Origin: DASTCC01 sp035711465
GTDB taxonomy: Bacteria; Acidobacteriota; Vicinamibacteria; Vicinamibacterales; SCN-69-37
NCBI GenBank assembly: GCA_035711465.1
Contig: DASTCC010000512.1
Span: forward strand, 1-19,338
DNA: 19,338 bases
Direction: 5' to 3'
Each line of letters starts with the position of its first letter. The stretch's first letter is position 1. Below, piece by piece: positions 8,877 to 15,754 of this stretch. The translations under genes and the position numbers were made by a program. Under the pieces are notes generated by a model that made no database searches, was not told where the DNA came from, and saw only the letters and a list, made by a program, of their open reading frames with translations.

Positions 8877-10304
8877 CTAGCCCTTGATGATGCGAGGAGT
8901 GATGAAGATGAGAAGTTCCTGACTCTCGTTGCGCGTCTCGTCGCGGCGGAAGAGCCAGCCGAGCAGCGGAATGCGGCTGATGCCCGGGGTCCGGTCGTTG
9001 GCCGTGGTCGACTGCGTCTGCAGGATGCCGCCGATGACCGTGGTGACGCCGTCGGGCACCTGCACCTCGGTGTTGGCGCGCTGGGTGTTGATCGACGGGT
9101 TGCCGTTGACGGCGCGGCTGAAGTCGGGGATGCCGTTCTCCAGCAGGATGTTCATGATCACCGTGTTGGCCCCGGTGATCTGCGGCGTCACCTTGAGCAC
9201 GAGCGCGGCGTCCTTGAACTGCACCGTGACGGTGTTGTTGGCGACGATCTGAATCGGGATCTGGAAGCCCTGCGTGACCTCCGCGGCCTTGTTGTTCGCG
9301 GTGGTGACGCGCGGCATCGACAGGATCTCGAGCTTGCCTTCGTGCTCGAGCGCCGTCAGCGCGACGTCGACGTTGAACGCGCCGTTGATGGCGCCGAGCG
9401 AGAGCCCGACCGCCGACGAGGCGCCGGTCACCGGCAGGTTGATCGCCGTGCCGGTCTGCTCGAGCGGCGTCGCCCGCGGGTCGTTCGGCCCCTGGGTGAC
9501 GTTGCCCTGCGAGACGGTACGGCCGCCGAGCGTGCCGCGGTTCGGGAACGCCAGGCCGGTGGTGTTGCCGAGCTCCGGCGAGACGCGGCCGTTGAAGCCC
9601 CACTGCACGCCGAGGGCGCGCGCGGTGTCGCGGTTGGTCTGGATGATCTTCGCTTCGATCTCGACCTGCGGCTCGGGCTTGTCGAGCTCGACCAGCAGCG
9701 CCTGGATCTCGTCGATATTGCGCTGCGTGTCCTTGACGATCAGCATGTTGGTGCGCGCCTCGAAGTCGACGCTGCCGCGCTCGGAGACCAGGAACGCCTG
9801 CTCGAGCAGCCGCTTGACGTCCTCCGAGTTCGCGTAGTTCAGCTTCCGGCGCATCGTCACCAGATCCGGCGCCGCTTCGGACGCCTTCTTCTGGAGCGCC
9901 TGGTCCTGCAGTTCCTTGGTCCGGGCCTCACGGGTGAGCACGCGGAGCACCGGTCCCTGCAGGTCGTAGGTCAGCCCGCTCGTGCGCAGCACGACGTCCA
10001 TGACCTGGTCCCAGGGCACCTGATTGAGCTTCAGATCGACCGTGGCGGCGGTCGGCACGCTGGGGTCGATCACCAGGTTGATGCCGCCGATTTCCGAGAG
10101 CTGACGCAGCACCGTGCGGAGGTTCGCACTCTGGTAGTCCACATCGATCGGGCTGCCGCTGAACTGGCGCAGCTGCCCCTGCGACTCCTGGCCCGGCGCC
10201 GCCGGGCTCGGCCCGCCAAACGGCGAGTGTTTAGCGTCGGTGCCCGCGATCCCCACTCCGAGGACCAGGGTCAGCGACGCAATCCACAGACGATTCTTCT
10301 TCAT
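8877..10304 (-). CDS. pilQ: Type IV pilus secretin PilQ
   Basis: Forms the outer-membrane ring through which the type IV pilus passes. The 475-residue protein begins with a signal peptide (MKKNRLWIASLTLVLGVGIAG). It has a secretin/TonB short N-terminal domain (about 50-125; IDVDYQSANLRTVLRQLSE), one N1-type domain (about 155-210; NYANSEDVKRLLEQAF, RTNMLIVKDT) and a C-terminal secretin domain (about 315-475) with LEILSMPRVTTANNKAAEV, VPDGVTTVIGGI, IPLLGWLFR and LLIFITPRI. It is shorter than the roughly 700-residue PilQ of proteobacteria because the peptidoglycan-binding AMIN domains are missing. Its ATG overlaps the pilP stop by 4 bases (ATGA) and a putative lipoprotein follows after 2 bases. 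The signature motifs and the pilMNOP context make the call firm. Confidence 0.96.
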   Translation of the reverse strand: MKKNRLWIASLTLVLGVGIAGTDAKHSPFGGPSPAAPGQESQGQLRQFSGSPIDVDYQSANLRTVLRQLSEIGGINLVIDPSVPTAATVDLKLNQVPWDQVMDVVLRTSGLTYDLQGPVLRVLTREARTKELQDQALQKKASEAAPDLVTMRRKLNYANSEDVKRLLEQAFLVSERGSVDFEARTNMLIVKDTQRNIDEIQALLVELDKPEPQVEIEAKIIQTNRDTARALGVQWGFNGRVSPELGNTTGLAFPNRGTLGGRTVSQGNVTQGPNDPRATPLEQTGTAINLPVTGASSAVGLSLGAINGAFNVDVALTALEHEGKLEILSMPRVTTANNKAAEVTQGFQIPIQIVANNTVTVQFKDAALVLKVTPQITGANTVIMNILLENGIPDFSRAVNGNPSINTQRANTEVQVPDGVTTVIGGILQTQSTTANDRTPGISRIPLLGWLFRRDETRNESQELLIFITPRIIKG

Positions 10305-10747
10305 CGGATGACCTCCGCTGCCGCGCGCAGCGTCTTGCGGACCTCCTGCGGCCGTCCGTCCAGCGTCTGGACGAAGACGACGCCCTGCGAGTCGATGCCC
10401 TTCACTGTTGCGTCGAACAACTGATCCTTCACGTGCAGCACGAACGACTGCTTGTCGGGGCCCTGAAGGATCGCCAGCATGCCCTTGCCGGTCTTGGTCA
10501 GCCCGGTCACCGCGACGTCGGCGAGCGCGAGCGAGGACAGACCGGTGCGAGGACGGGCGGCGGCGCCGACCGGCGCCCCGGTGACGGCGCGCTTCGGCGC
10601 GATCAGCGTCACGAACGGATCGCGGCGGCCGGCGCTGTCGTAGCCCGAGGCCGGAACGTCGCCGACCCGCGTGCCGACAGGAATCTGTTGGGCGAAGGCC
10701 GACGAGGCGGCCAGCACCAGCGCTCCGGTGAACAGTACGACTTTCAT
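10301..10747 (-). CDS. pilP: Type IV pilus assembly protein PilP
   Basis: Periplasmic protein that links the PilN-PilO inner-membrane complex to the PilQ secretin. The 148-residue product has an N-terminal signal sequence (MKVVLFTGALVLAASSAFAQ, cleavable after AFA). In proteobacteria PilP is a lipoprotein; here there is no lipobox Cys. The mature part carries the family motif GRRDPFVTLI and a beta-rich C-terminal domain (LALADVAVTGLTKTGKGMLAILQGPDKQSFVLHVKD split as LALADVAVTGLTKTGKG and MLAILQGPDKQSFVLHVKD) typical of PilP. It overlaps pilO and pilQ by 4 bases on either side (ATGA), implying coupled translation. The family assignment rests on the DPF motif, size and position. Confidence 0.9.
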   Translation of the reverse strand: MKVVLFTGALVLAASSAFAQQIPVGTRVGDVPASGYDSAGRRDPFVTLIAPKRAVTGAPVGAAARPRTGLSSLALADVAVTGLTKTGKGMLAILQGPDKQSFVLHVKDQLFDATVKGIDSQGVVFVQTLDGRPQEVRKTLRAAAEVIR

Positions 10748-11373
10748 GGCCGTCCTCCCGTGCCCTTCGTCTCCACCGGCGCCGACGCCGGCGTGGCGGT
10801 CGGCGCGGTGAGCGCGTCCTTCTTGAACACGAACGTGGTCGCGGTGCAGGCCGCCGAGATGCTGCCCCGGCCGCCGAGGCGCTGGCGGACGCTGATCTTC
10901 AGGTCCGATACCGACATCAGCCGCGACATGCCCGCGATCCGATCGAAGAAGACGCCGAGGTCGTGATACCCGCCCTCGAAGCCGAGCTCGATCGGCCACT
11001 CCGAGTACTGCGCCTTGCTGACAATCGGCTTCGGCGACCAGGAGGCCAGGTTGAGCAGCGACTGGCTGGCCAGCTCGTGCAGGTGACGGAGCACGTCCTG
11101 CGGGTCCTTCTCGTCGGGGATCACCGCGGTGGTCTGCTGCAACGCGACTTCGAGGTCGCGCACTTCGCGCTGCGCCACCGGCAGCCGCGAGGCGATGGCC
11201 TGCGCGGAGGCGACGTCGGTCTGAACCTTCGCGAGGTGCGTCTGGCGCCCGGCCAGATCGACCGTCATCGGGCTCAGCAGCATCTGCCAGCCGCCGGCCA
11301 CGGTCATGATCGACAGCAGCACGAAGACGATCGACTGCGCGCGCGGTGAAAGATCGTGGAAGCTCTTGGCCAT
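10744..11373 (-). CDS. pilO: Type IV pilus inner-membrane protein PilO
   Basis: Bitopic inner-membrane protein that pairs with PilN in the pilus alignment complex. The 209-residue product has a short cytoplasmic N-terminus, one membrane helix (about 16-34; SIVFVLLSIMTVAGGWQMLL), a periplasmic coiled coil (about 38-80) and a ferredoxin-like C-terminal domain with FEGGYHDLGVFFDRIAGMSRLMSV, given as FEGGYHDLGVFFDRI and AGMSRLMSV, the hallmark of PilO. The ATG at 11373 lies 2 bases after the pilN stop; the open frame continues upstream to 11637 but that part lies inside pilN in another frame. It ends in a Thr/Ala/Pro-rich tail and overlaps pilP by 4 bases. Confidence 0.95.
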   Translation of the reverse strand: MAKSFHDLSPRAQSIVFVLLSIMTVAGGWQMLLSPMTVDLAGRQTHLAKVQTDVASAQAIASRLPVAQREVRDLEVALQQTTAVIPDEKDPQDVLRHLHELASQSLLNLASWSPKPIVSKAQYSEWPIELGFEGGYHDLGVFFDRIAGMSRLMSVSDLKISVRQRLGGRGSISAACTATTFVFKKDALTAPTATPASAPVETKGTGGRP

Positions 11374-11375
11374 GA

Positions 11376-11996
11376 CTAGACTCCCGGCTGCCCGGCCGGC
11401 GCCGTCGCGTTGACCGTGGTCGTGGTGGTGGTCGGCGGCACGGCTTCGGCGCGCACCGAGAACCGCACCACGCCGGTCTCCTCGACGACCTCGGTGGTGG
11501 TGGTGAGGATTTCGACGGGCTTCTTGAACAGCCCGGACGTCTGCATGCGCTCGGCGAAATCGGTGACCGCGGTGAGCGACATCGCGCGGCCGTCGATCTG
11601 CACGCTGGCGCCGCTCTGCTTCAGCTCGAGCAGCCACATGCCCTCAGGCATGCTGGAGCTGACCGTCTCGAGCAGCGTCACCGGCGCGCGCTTCGCCGAC
11701 CGGAGCCGCTCGATCAGATTGAGCCGCTCGGTGAGCTCGGCCTTGCGCGCGTTGGCCTTGGCGACCAGGTCGGCAGCCTGCTTGAGCCGCACGAGCTCGT
11801 CTTCGCCCTCGGTGATCTGGCGCTCGACGCTGGCGCGCTCGCTGCTGAGGTACCACCAGTAGCCGCCGACGCCGAGACCGGAGGCGACGAGGAGCGCGAG
11901 GCCCATCGCCGCCGACCGCTGTTCCTTGGGGAACCACTGACGGGCGGGCGCGGCCGCCGGGCCGGACGCCGCCGCCAGCAGGTTGACGCGAATCAT
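11376..11996 (-). CDS. pilN: Type IV pilus inner-membrane protein PilN
   Basis: Partner of PilO and anchor for cytoplasmic PilM. The 206-residue protein starts with MIRVNLLA, the conserved N-terminal peptide that binds the PilM groove in other species. A single membrane helix (about 29-50) and a coiled coil (about 52-95) follow, then a ferredoxin-like periplasmic domain (LLETVSSSMPEGMWLLELKQ, VTDFAERMQTSGLFKKPVEI). The C-terminus is a Pro/Thr tail with six consecutive Thr, unusual and probably disordered. It overlaps pilM by 4 bases and is followed after 2 bases by pilO. Confidence 0.95.
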   Translation of the reverse strand: MIRVNLLAAASGPAAAPARQWFPKEQRSAAMGLALLVASGLGVGGYWWYLSSERASVERQITEGEDELVRLKQAADLVAKANARKAELTERLNLIERLRSAKRAPVTLLETVSSSMPEGMWLLELKQSGASVQIDGRAMSLTAVTDFAERMQTSGLFKKPVEILTTTTEVVEETGVVRFSVRAEAVPPTTTTTTVNATAPAGQPGV

Positions 11997-13066
11997 CGAT
12001 CACCCTCCTGCCGCATCGCGAGGCCGACCGCGACCGCATAGGCCGGACCGGCGACATCGCTCCCGACCGACCGCGCGGTGCGCGCGATTTTCCGGAACGG
12101 GTCGAACACATCCACGGGCGCGCCGAACTCGCTGGCGAGCAGATCGACCAGCCCGACCGCCTGCCAGGCGCCCCCCGACAGCACGATCCGGCTGAGCCGC
12201 TCGATCGGCGCGGTCGCCCGGAAGAAGTCGATCGTCTTGCGCACCTCGAGGACGAGCTGGCCGCTGGCCTCGCGCAGCACGCTCGCCACCTGCTCGGGGC
12301 TGACGTCGGTGTGCGGCTGGCCGTGCAGGATCTTGCGCGCCGCCATGTCGTCGACGCCGAGCGCGCCGAAGTCGCGGATGAGCGCGTCGACGTGCATCTG
12401 GCCGCCGATCGAGATGTCGCGCGTGAACACCGGCTCGCCTTTTTCGAGCAGGCAGACGATGGTCACGCTGCGACCGATGTGGATGAGCGCAGAGAGGGGA
12501 TCGGTACGCTCGGGATAGTTCATCTGGTAGGCGTTGGCGAGCGCGAACGCCTCGATGTCCAGCACCGCCGGCTTGCGGCCGGCCTGGGCGATGACGCCGG
12601 CGCGATCGTCGATGCGATCCTTCTTGGCGGCGACGAGGAGCACGTCGAGCGTCGACTTGGGCGGCGCCTTGGGATCGGTGTCGCCGACGACCTGGTAATC
12701 GAGCTGCACTTCGCTCAGGTCGAACGGGATGTACTGTTCGGCCTCCCAGGGAATCGCTTCCGCGAGCTCCGCCTTGCTCATCGACGGAAGTGAAAGCCGC
12801 TTGACGATCACGGCGTGCCCCGATAGCGCCGCCGCGACCCGCGCGCGGCGCAGCCGCATCGAGTCGAGCAGCTGGCTCACGGCGCCGCTGACCAGGGCCG
12901 GCTCGGCGGCCGAGCCCTCGTGGACGCTGCCGTCTGGCAGCGGCGCTTCGCCGGCGGCGACGAGCGACCAGCCGGCGCGCGCTTTGCGAAGGACGACGGC
13001 CTTGACACCGCTCGATCCGATGTCGAGTCCGACTGTAGGCGGTTTGAACGCAGCACCCAGGTTCAT
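11993..13066 (-). CDS. pilM: Type IV pilus assembly protein PilM (actin-like ATPase)
   Basis: Cytoplasmic FtsA/actin-fold protein that binds the PilN N-terminus and couples the cytoplasmic motor side to the envelope complex. The 357-residue product shows the nucleotide-binding phosphate loop VGLDIGSSGVKAVVL (12-26), AIPWEAEQYIPFDLSEVQLDYQ (given as AIPWEAEQYIPFDL and SEVQLDYQ), the second phosphate region LIHIGRSVTIVCLLEKG and the adenosine motif IVLSGGAWQAVGL. ATG 13066 directly follows an in-frame TAA and is the only start before the first motif. There is no ribosome binding site before it, so translation may be leaderless or use a very short leader. It is the first gene of a long minus-strand run and diverges from rplM. 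Confidence 0.95.
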   Translation of the reverse strand: MNLGAAFKPPTVGLDIGSSGVKAVVLRKARAGWSLVAAGEAPLPDGSVHEGSAAEPALVSGAVSQLLDSMRLRRARVAAALSGHAVIVKRLSLPSMSKAELAEAIPWEAEQYIPFDLSEVQLDYQVVGDTDPKAPPKSTLDVLLVAAKKDRIDDRAGVIAQAGRKPAVLDIEAFALANAYQMNYPERTDPLSALIHIGRSVTIVCLLEKGEPVFTRDISIGGQMHVDALIRDFGALGVDDMAARKILHGQPHTDVSPEQVASVLREASGQLVLEVRKTIDFFRATAPIERLSRIVLSGGAWQAVGLVDLLASEFGAPVDVFDPFRKIARTARSVGSDVAGPAYAVAVGLAMRQEGDR

Positions 13067-13081
13067 AGCGGAGGCTTAGAA

Positions 13082-13098
13082 GGCAAGCCTGATGCCAG
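13082..13098 (-). promoter_or_regulatory. Candidate sigma-54 (-24/-12) promoter of pilM
   Basis: On the minus strand CTGGCATCAGGCTTGCC has the GG (13096-13095) and GC (13084-13083) doublets exactly 10 bases apart, with TGGCA and TTGC flanks as in the sigma-54 consensus. The predicted start would be near 13071, only 5 bases before the pilM ATG. That fits the absence of a ribosome binding site but is unusual for a sigma-54 promoter. No better sigma-70 site was seen for pilM (TTGTAC-N17-TAACAC further upstream is poor). Confidence 0.4.
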
Positions 13099-13271
13099 AA
13101 CCGAATGCGCAGGTTCAAAACCGCATCACGGGCGTTTCCTTCGAATGGTTGAGGAAACTGCGCCGTCGCGAGACCCAACAAACACGACTGGTGTTACAGA
13201 AGTGTGGCCCTTCGTACAATCCGATTGGCCTGCCGGCCGCTGCGGCAAACCTGCGGATTCATGAGGAAAGA

Positions 13272-13300
13272 TTGACTTTTCTGCAACCGAGACCTATGAT
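13272..13300 (+). promoter_or_regulatory. Sigma-70 promoter of the rplM operon
   Basis: TTGACT (13272-13277) and TATGAT (13295-13300) are separated by exactly 17 bases, each one mismatch from consensus. Transcription would begin near 13307, leaving a leader of about 33 bases that contains AAGGGA just before the rplM ATG. It is the best promoter in the window, as expected for ribosomal genes. Confidence 0.8.
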
Positions 13301-13339
13301 TTCGGTTTGCCGTTCTTTGGATTCGGCTGAAAGGGAAGC

Positions 13340-13771
13340 ATGGGTACGGGTAAGTCGGGAGGCGCGGCGAACGACCGGAAGTGGCACGTCATCGACGCGG
13401 GCGGCCAGGTTCTGGGACGTGTCGCGACGCGAGCCGCCCGGCTCCTCCAGGGCAAACACAAGCCGACCTGGACGCCCTACCTCGACGGCGGCGATCACGT
13501 GATCATCGTCAACGCCGCGACCGTCAAGCTGACCGGCCGCAAGGAAGACCAGAAATTGTACCGGTACCACAGCGGCTACGAAGGCGGCCTGCGCGAGGAG
13601 CGCGCCAAGATCGTCCGCCAGAAGCGCCCGGTGCGGATGGTCGAAGAAGCCGTCCGCGGCATGCTGCCGAAGACCAAGCTCGGCAACGCGATGTACCGCA
13701 AGCTGAAGGTCTATGCCTCGGGCGATCATCCGCACGCGGCGCAACAACCCAACAAGATCGAGGTTTCGTAA
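13340..13771 (+). CDS. rplM: 50S ribosomal protein L13
   Basis: Early-assembling large-subunit protein that binds 23S rRNA. The 143-residue product has the family signatures WHVIDAGGQVLGRVATRAA (14-32), YLDGGDHVIIVNAATVKLTG (47-66), KLYRYHSGYEGGL and the C-terminal AVRGMLPKTKLG and YRKLKVYASGDHPHAAQQP. The length is normal. The ATG at 13340 follows an AAGGGA ribosome binding site. The first dozen residues (MGTGKSGGAAND) are a small lineage-specific extension. First gene of the plus-strand operon; rpsI begins 1 base after its stop. Confidence 0.97.
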   Translation: MGTGKSGGAANDRKWHVIDAGGQVLGRVATRAARLLQGKHKPTWTPYLDGGDHVIIVNAATVKLTGRKEDQKLYRYHSGYEGGLREERAKIVRQKRPVRMVEEAVRGMLPKTKLGNAMYRKLKVYASGDHPHAAQQPNKIEVS

Positions 13772-13772
13772 C

Positions 13773-14165
13773 TTGGCGACGACGCAGTACTACGGCACGG
13801 GCCGGCGCAAGACCTCTACGGCCCGTGTGTTCCTCCGGCCCGGGTCGGGCACCATCACCATCAACCGCAAGCCACTCGAAGCCAGCTTCCCCACCGAGAC
13901 CCTCCGGCTCGTGATCCGGCAGCCGCTGGTCGTCTCGGAAACGGCCGAGCGCTTCGACGTGCTGGCGACGACGAGCGGCGGCGGCGTGGCCGGACAGGCC
14001 GGCGCCCTCCGGCTGGGCATCGCCCGGGCGCTGGTCGATTACAACGGCGAATTGAAGAGCGCGCTCCGCAAGGCGGGCCTGCTCACCCGCGACCCACGAG
14101 CCAAGGAACGTAAGAAGTACGGTCTGGCCGGCGCGCGTAAACGGTTCCAGTTCAGCAAGCGTTAA
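13773..14165 (+). CDS. rpsI: 30S ribosomal protein S9
   Basis: Small-subunit protein whose C-terminal tail reaches the P-site tRNA. The 130-residue product carries YGTGRRKTSTARVFLRPG (8-25), GGGVAGQAGALRLGIARAL and the C-terminus RKKYGLAGARKRFQFSKR, whose terminal Ser-Lys-Arg is the tRNA-contacting tail. The start chosen is TTG 13773, 1 base after the rplM stop, with GAGG nine bases upstream; this gives the usual 130 residues. An upstream in-frame ATG at 13713 would overlap rplM by 59 bases and is not supported by homology. L13 and S9 genes are paired in most bacteria. Confidence 0.96.
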   Translation: MATTQYYGTGRRKTSTARVFLRPGSGTITINRKPLEASFPTETLRLVIRQPLVVSETAERFDVLATTSGGGVAGQAGALRLGIARALVDYNGELKSALRKAGLLTRDPRAKERKKYGLAGARKRFQFSKR

Positions 14166-14199
14166 TCCCCGTCATCGGGCGAGCAGGAGAAGGACGAGC

Positions 14200-14961
14200 T
14201 TGAGTGCGATCGAGATGAAGGACCTGTTGGAGGCCGGCGTGCACTTCGGCCACCAGACCAAGCGGTGGAACCCGAAGATGAAGCCTTACATCTTCGGCGA
14301 GCGCAACGGCATCTACATCATCGACCTCGGTCGGACGGCGAAGCTCTACCGGGAGGCGGCGGAGTTCGTCAGCCAGGTGGCCGCGCAGGGCGGCACCATC
14401 CTGTTCGTCGGTACCAAGCGCCAGGCCCAGGACGCGATTGCCGAAGAGGCGCAGCGCTGCGGCATGTTCTTCGTCAACCAGCGTTGGCTCGGCGGTCTGC
14501 TGACCAACTTCACCACCATCCAGCGCTCGCTCGCGCGCCTGCGCGAGCTCGAGGCGATGACCACCGACGGCCGTTACGAGACGCTGTCGAAGAAGGAAAT
14601 CGCCCGGCTCGAAAAGGAGCGCCGCAAGCTCTCGAAGAACCTCGACGGCATCCGCGCCATGTCGCGACTGCCCGACGCGGTCTTCGTGGTCGACACCAAG
14701 CACGAGCAGATCGCCGTCGACGAGGCGCGCAAGCTCAAGATCCCGGTGATCGGCGTGGTCGACACCAACTGCGATCCGGACGAGGTCGACTACGTGATTC
14801 CGGGCAACGACGACGCGTTGCGCTCGATCCGGCTGTTCACCGCCGGCATCGCCGGCGCGGTCATGGGCGGCCGCGGCATCGCCGACGCGGCCCAGATGGA
14901 CGCCGCGCACGCCGCCGACAAGACGCGCGCCGAGAAAACCCCGGCCACGACGACCGCCTGA
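14200..14961 (+). CDS. rpsB: 30S ribosomal protein S2
   Basis: Small-subunit protein at the head-body junction, needed for S1 binding. The 253-residue product contains LLEAGVHFGHQTKRWNPKMK (9-28), YIFGERNGIYIIDLGRT, ILFVGTKRQAQ, FVNQRWLGGLLTNF and IPVIGVVDTNCDPD, all S2 signatures. The start is TTG at 14200, behind a strong AGGAGAAGGA element; no ATG or GTG fits. The Ala/Thr-rich C-terminal tail is not conserved. It follows rpsI after 34 bases and is followed by an 88-base spacer with a hairpin before tsf. Confidence 0.97.
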   Translation: MSAIEMKDLLEAGVHFGHQTKRWNPKMKPYIFGERNGIYIIDLGRTAKLYREAAEFVSQVAAQGGTILFVGTKRQAQDAIAEEAQRCGMFFVNQRWLGGLLTNFTTIQRSLARLRELEAMTTDGRYETLSKKEIARLEKERRKLSKNLDGIRAMSRLPDAVFVVDTKHEQIAVDEARKLKIPVIGVVDTNCDPDEVDYVIPGNDDALRSIRLFTAGIAGAVMGGRGIADAAQMDAAHAADKTRAEKTPATTTA

Positions 14962-15015
14962 CCCGAGCCGGTCGCACGTCGGCCGGCCTTCTGGCCCACC
15001 AGCCTACGCGTAGAG

Positions 15016-15038
15016 GCCGGGCGTTCTGGACGCCCGGC
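15016..15038 (+). promoter_or_regulatory. Perfect 9-bp hairpin abutting the tsf ribosome binding site
   Basis: GCCGGGCGT (15016-15024) and ACGCCCGGC (15030-15038) pair perfectly around a TCTGG loop. The GAGGAG ribosome binding site of tsf begins at the next base. There is no T tract, so it is not a standard terminator. It could tune tsf translation or RNA processing relative to rpsB. A perfect palindrome CTACGCGTAG (15004-15013) lies just upstream. Confidence 0.5.
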
Positions 15039-15049
15039 GAGGAGTTCCC

Positions 15050-15652
15050 ATGTCAGTTGAAATCCCGGCAGAACTGGTCAAGAAGCTGCGCGACCTCACC
15101 GGCGCCGGCATGATGGAGTGCAAGGCCGCGCTCAGGGAAGCCAACGGCAACATCGACGAAGCCACGACCATCCTGCGCAAGCGCGGGCTCGCCCAGGCGG
15201 CCAAGAAGACCGGCCGCTCGACCAGCGAGGGCCTGATCGGCTCGTACATCCATCTCGGCGGCAAGATTGGCGTGCTCGTCGAGCTCAACTGCGAGTCCGA
15301 CTTCGTCGCGCGCACTGACGACTTCCAGAATCTGCTGAAGGAGATCGCCCTGCAGGTGGCGGCCGCCAATCCGCAGTACGTCCGTCGCGAGGACGTGCCG
15401 GCCGACATCCTCGAGCGCGAGCGCAGCATCTACCGCGCGCAGATGGAGAACTCCGGCAAGCCGGCGCAGGTGATCGAGAAGATCATCGAGGGCAAGCTCG
15501 GCAGCTTCTACGAGCAGACGGTGCTGATCGACCAGCCCTCGATTCGCGACCCGAAGGTGACCGTCAACCAGATGCTGCAGGCGGCGATTGCCAAGCTCGG
15601 CGAGAACATCGGCATCGCCCGCTTCGTGCGCTTCAAGGTGGGCGAGAGATAG
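15050..15652 (+). CDS. tsf: Elongation factor Ts (short form)
   Basis: Guanine nucleotide exchange factor for EF-Tu in translation. The 200-residue product has the N-terminal UBA-like domain with LRDLTGAGMMECKAAL (13-28) and the core motif VELNCESDFVARTDDFQ, then a C-terminal module ending in IARFVRFKVGE. It is much shorter than E. coli EF-Ts (283 residues) and close to the Thermus form, with a reduced core; this is a known natural variant and the frame is intact. ATG 15050 has GAGGAG five bases upstream. It follows rpsB, the usual partner. Confidence 0.96.
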   Translation: MSVEIPAELVKKLRDLTGAGMMECKAALREANGNIDEATTILRKRGLAQAAKKTGRSTSEGLIGSYIHLGGKIGVLVELNCESDFVARTDDFQNLLKEIALQVAAANPQYVRREDVPADILERERSIYRAQMENSGKPAQVIEKIIEGKLGSFYEQTVLIDQPSIRDPKVTVNQMLQAAIAKLGENIGIARFVRFKVGER

Positions 15653-15657
15653 CGAAT

Positions 15658-15728
15658 GGGTGCTGGGTACTAGGCGCGGCGTGCTAGGTGCACCCGGCAC
15701 CGAGCACTTAGCACCCAGCACCCAGCAC
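15658..15728 (+). repeat. Inverted array of 7-bp repeats forming a long hairpin (tsf-pyrH spacer)
   Basis: The left half has GTGCT-like units every 7 bases, at 15660, 15667, 15674 (degenerate), 15681 and 15688. The right half has AGCAC units at 15696, 15703, 15710, 15717 and 15724, the inverse complement in the same period. Folding gives an outer stem GGGTGCTGGGT (15658-15668) with ACCCAGCACCC (15713-15723), and an inner stem GTGCTAGGTGC (15681-15691) with GCACCGAGCAC (15697-15707) with one mismatch. It fills most of the spacer between tsf and pyrH. Confidence 0.85.
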
Positions 15729-15739
15729 GTACCGTGACT

Positions 15740-15745
15740 TATAAT
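15740..15745 (+). promoter_or_regulatory. Possible -10 element for pyrH
   Basis: A perfect TATAAT lies 10 bases before GTG 15755. No good -35 is visible 16 to 18 bases upstream, where the 7-bp repeat array lies. The 10 bases CTTATAATCG also occur in the permease promoter on the minus strand. If used, transcription would begin about 3 bases before GTG 15755. Confidence 0.3.
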
Positions 15746-15754
15746 CGTCCGCGC

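Larger units (their letters stand above)
13067..13339. other. Divergent spacer between pilM and rplM
   Basis: A 273-bp gene-free stretch between the two oppositely directed runs. It holds the near-consensus rplM promoter at its right end and the sigma-54-like site beside pilM at its left end. Between them I see no open frame with coding support, no RNA gene and no strong hairpin. It is less GC-rich than its neighbours, as expected of a regulatory region. A binding site for an enhancer protein, needed if sigma-54 is used, could lie here but none is recognisable. Confidence 0.7.

Noticed and set aside
7111..8880. Plus-strand open frame of 589 codons opposite the lipoprotein genes
   Set aside because: Arg/Asp-rich shadow; both minus-strand genes have signal peptides and recognisable domain patterns.
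13200..13235. TTGTAC-N17-TAACAC on the minus strand as a sigma-70 promoter of pilM
   Set aside because: Each box matches only half of the consensus and the leader would be long with no ribosome binding site.
14168..14179. CCCG-TCAT-CGGG hairpin after rpsI as a possible S2 leader element
   Set aside because: A 4-bp stem in GC-rich DNA is expected by chance; no known S2-binding fold is visible in the 34-base spacer.
15658..15728. CRISPR array
   Set aside because: Units are 7 bases with no spacers, and the array is inverted around its centre.
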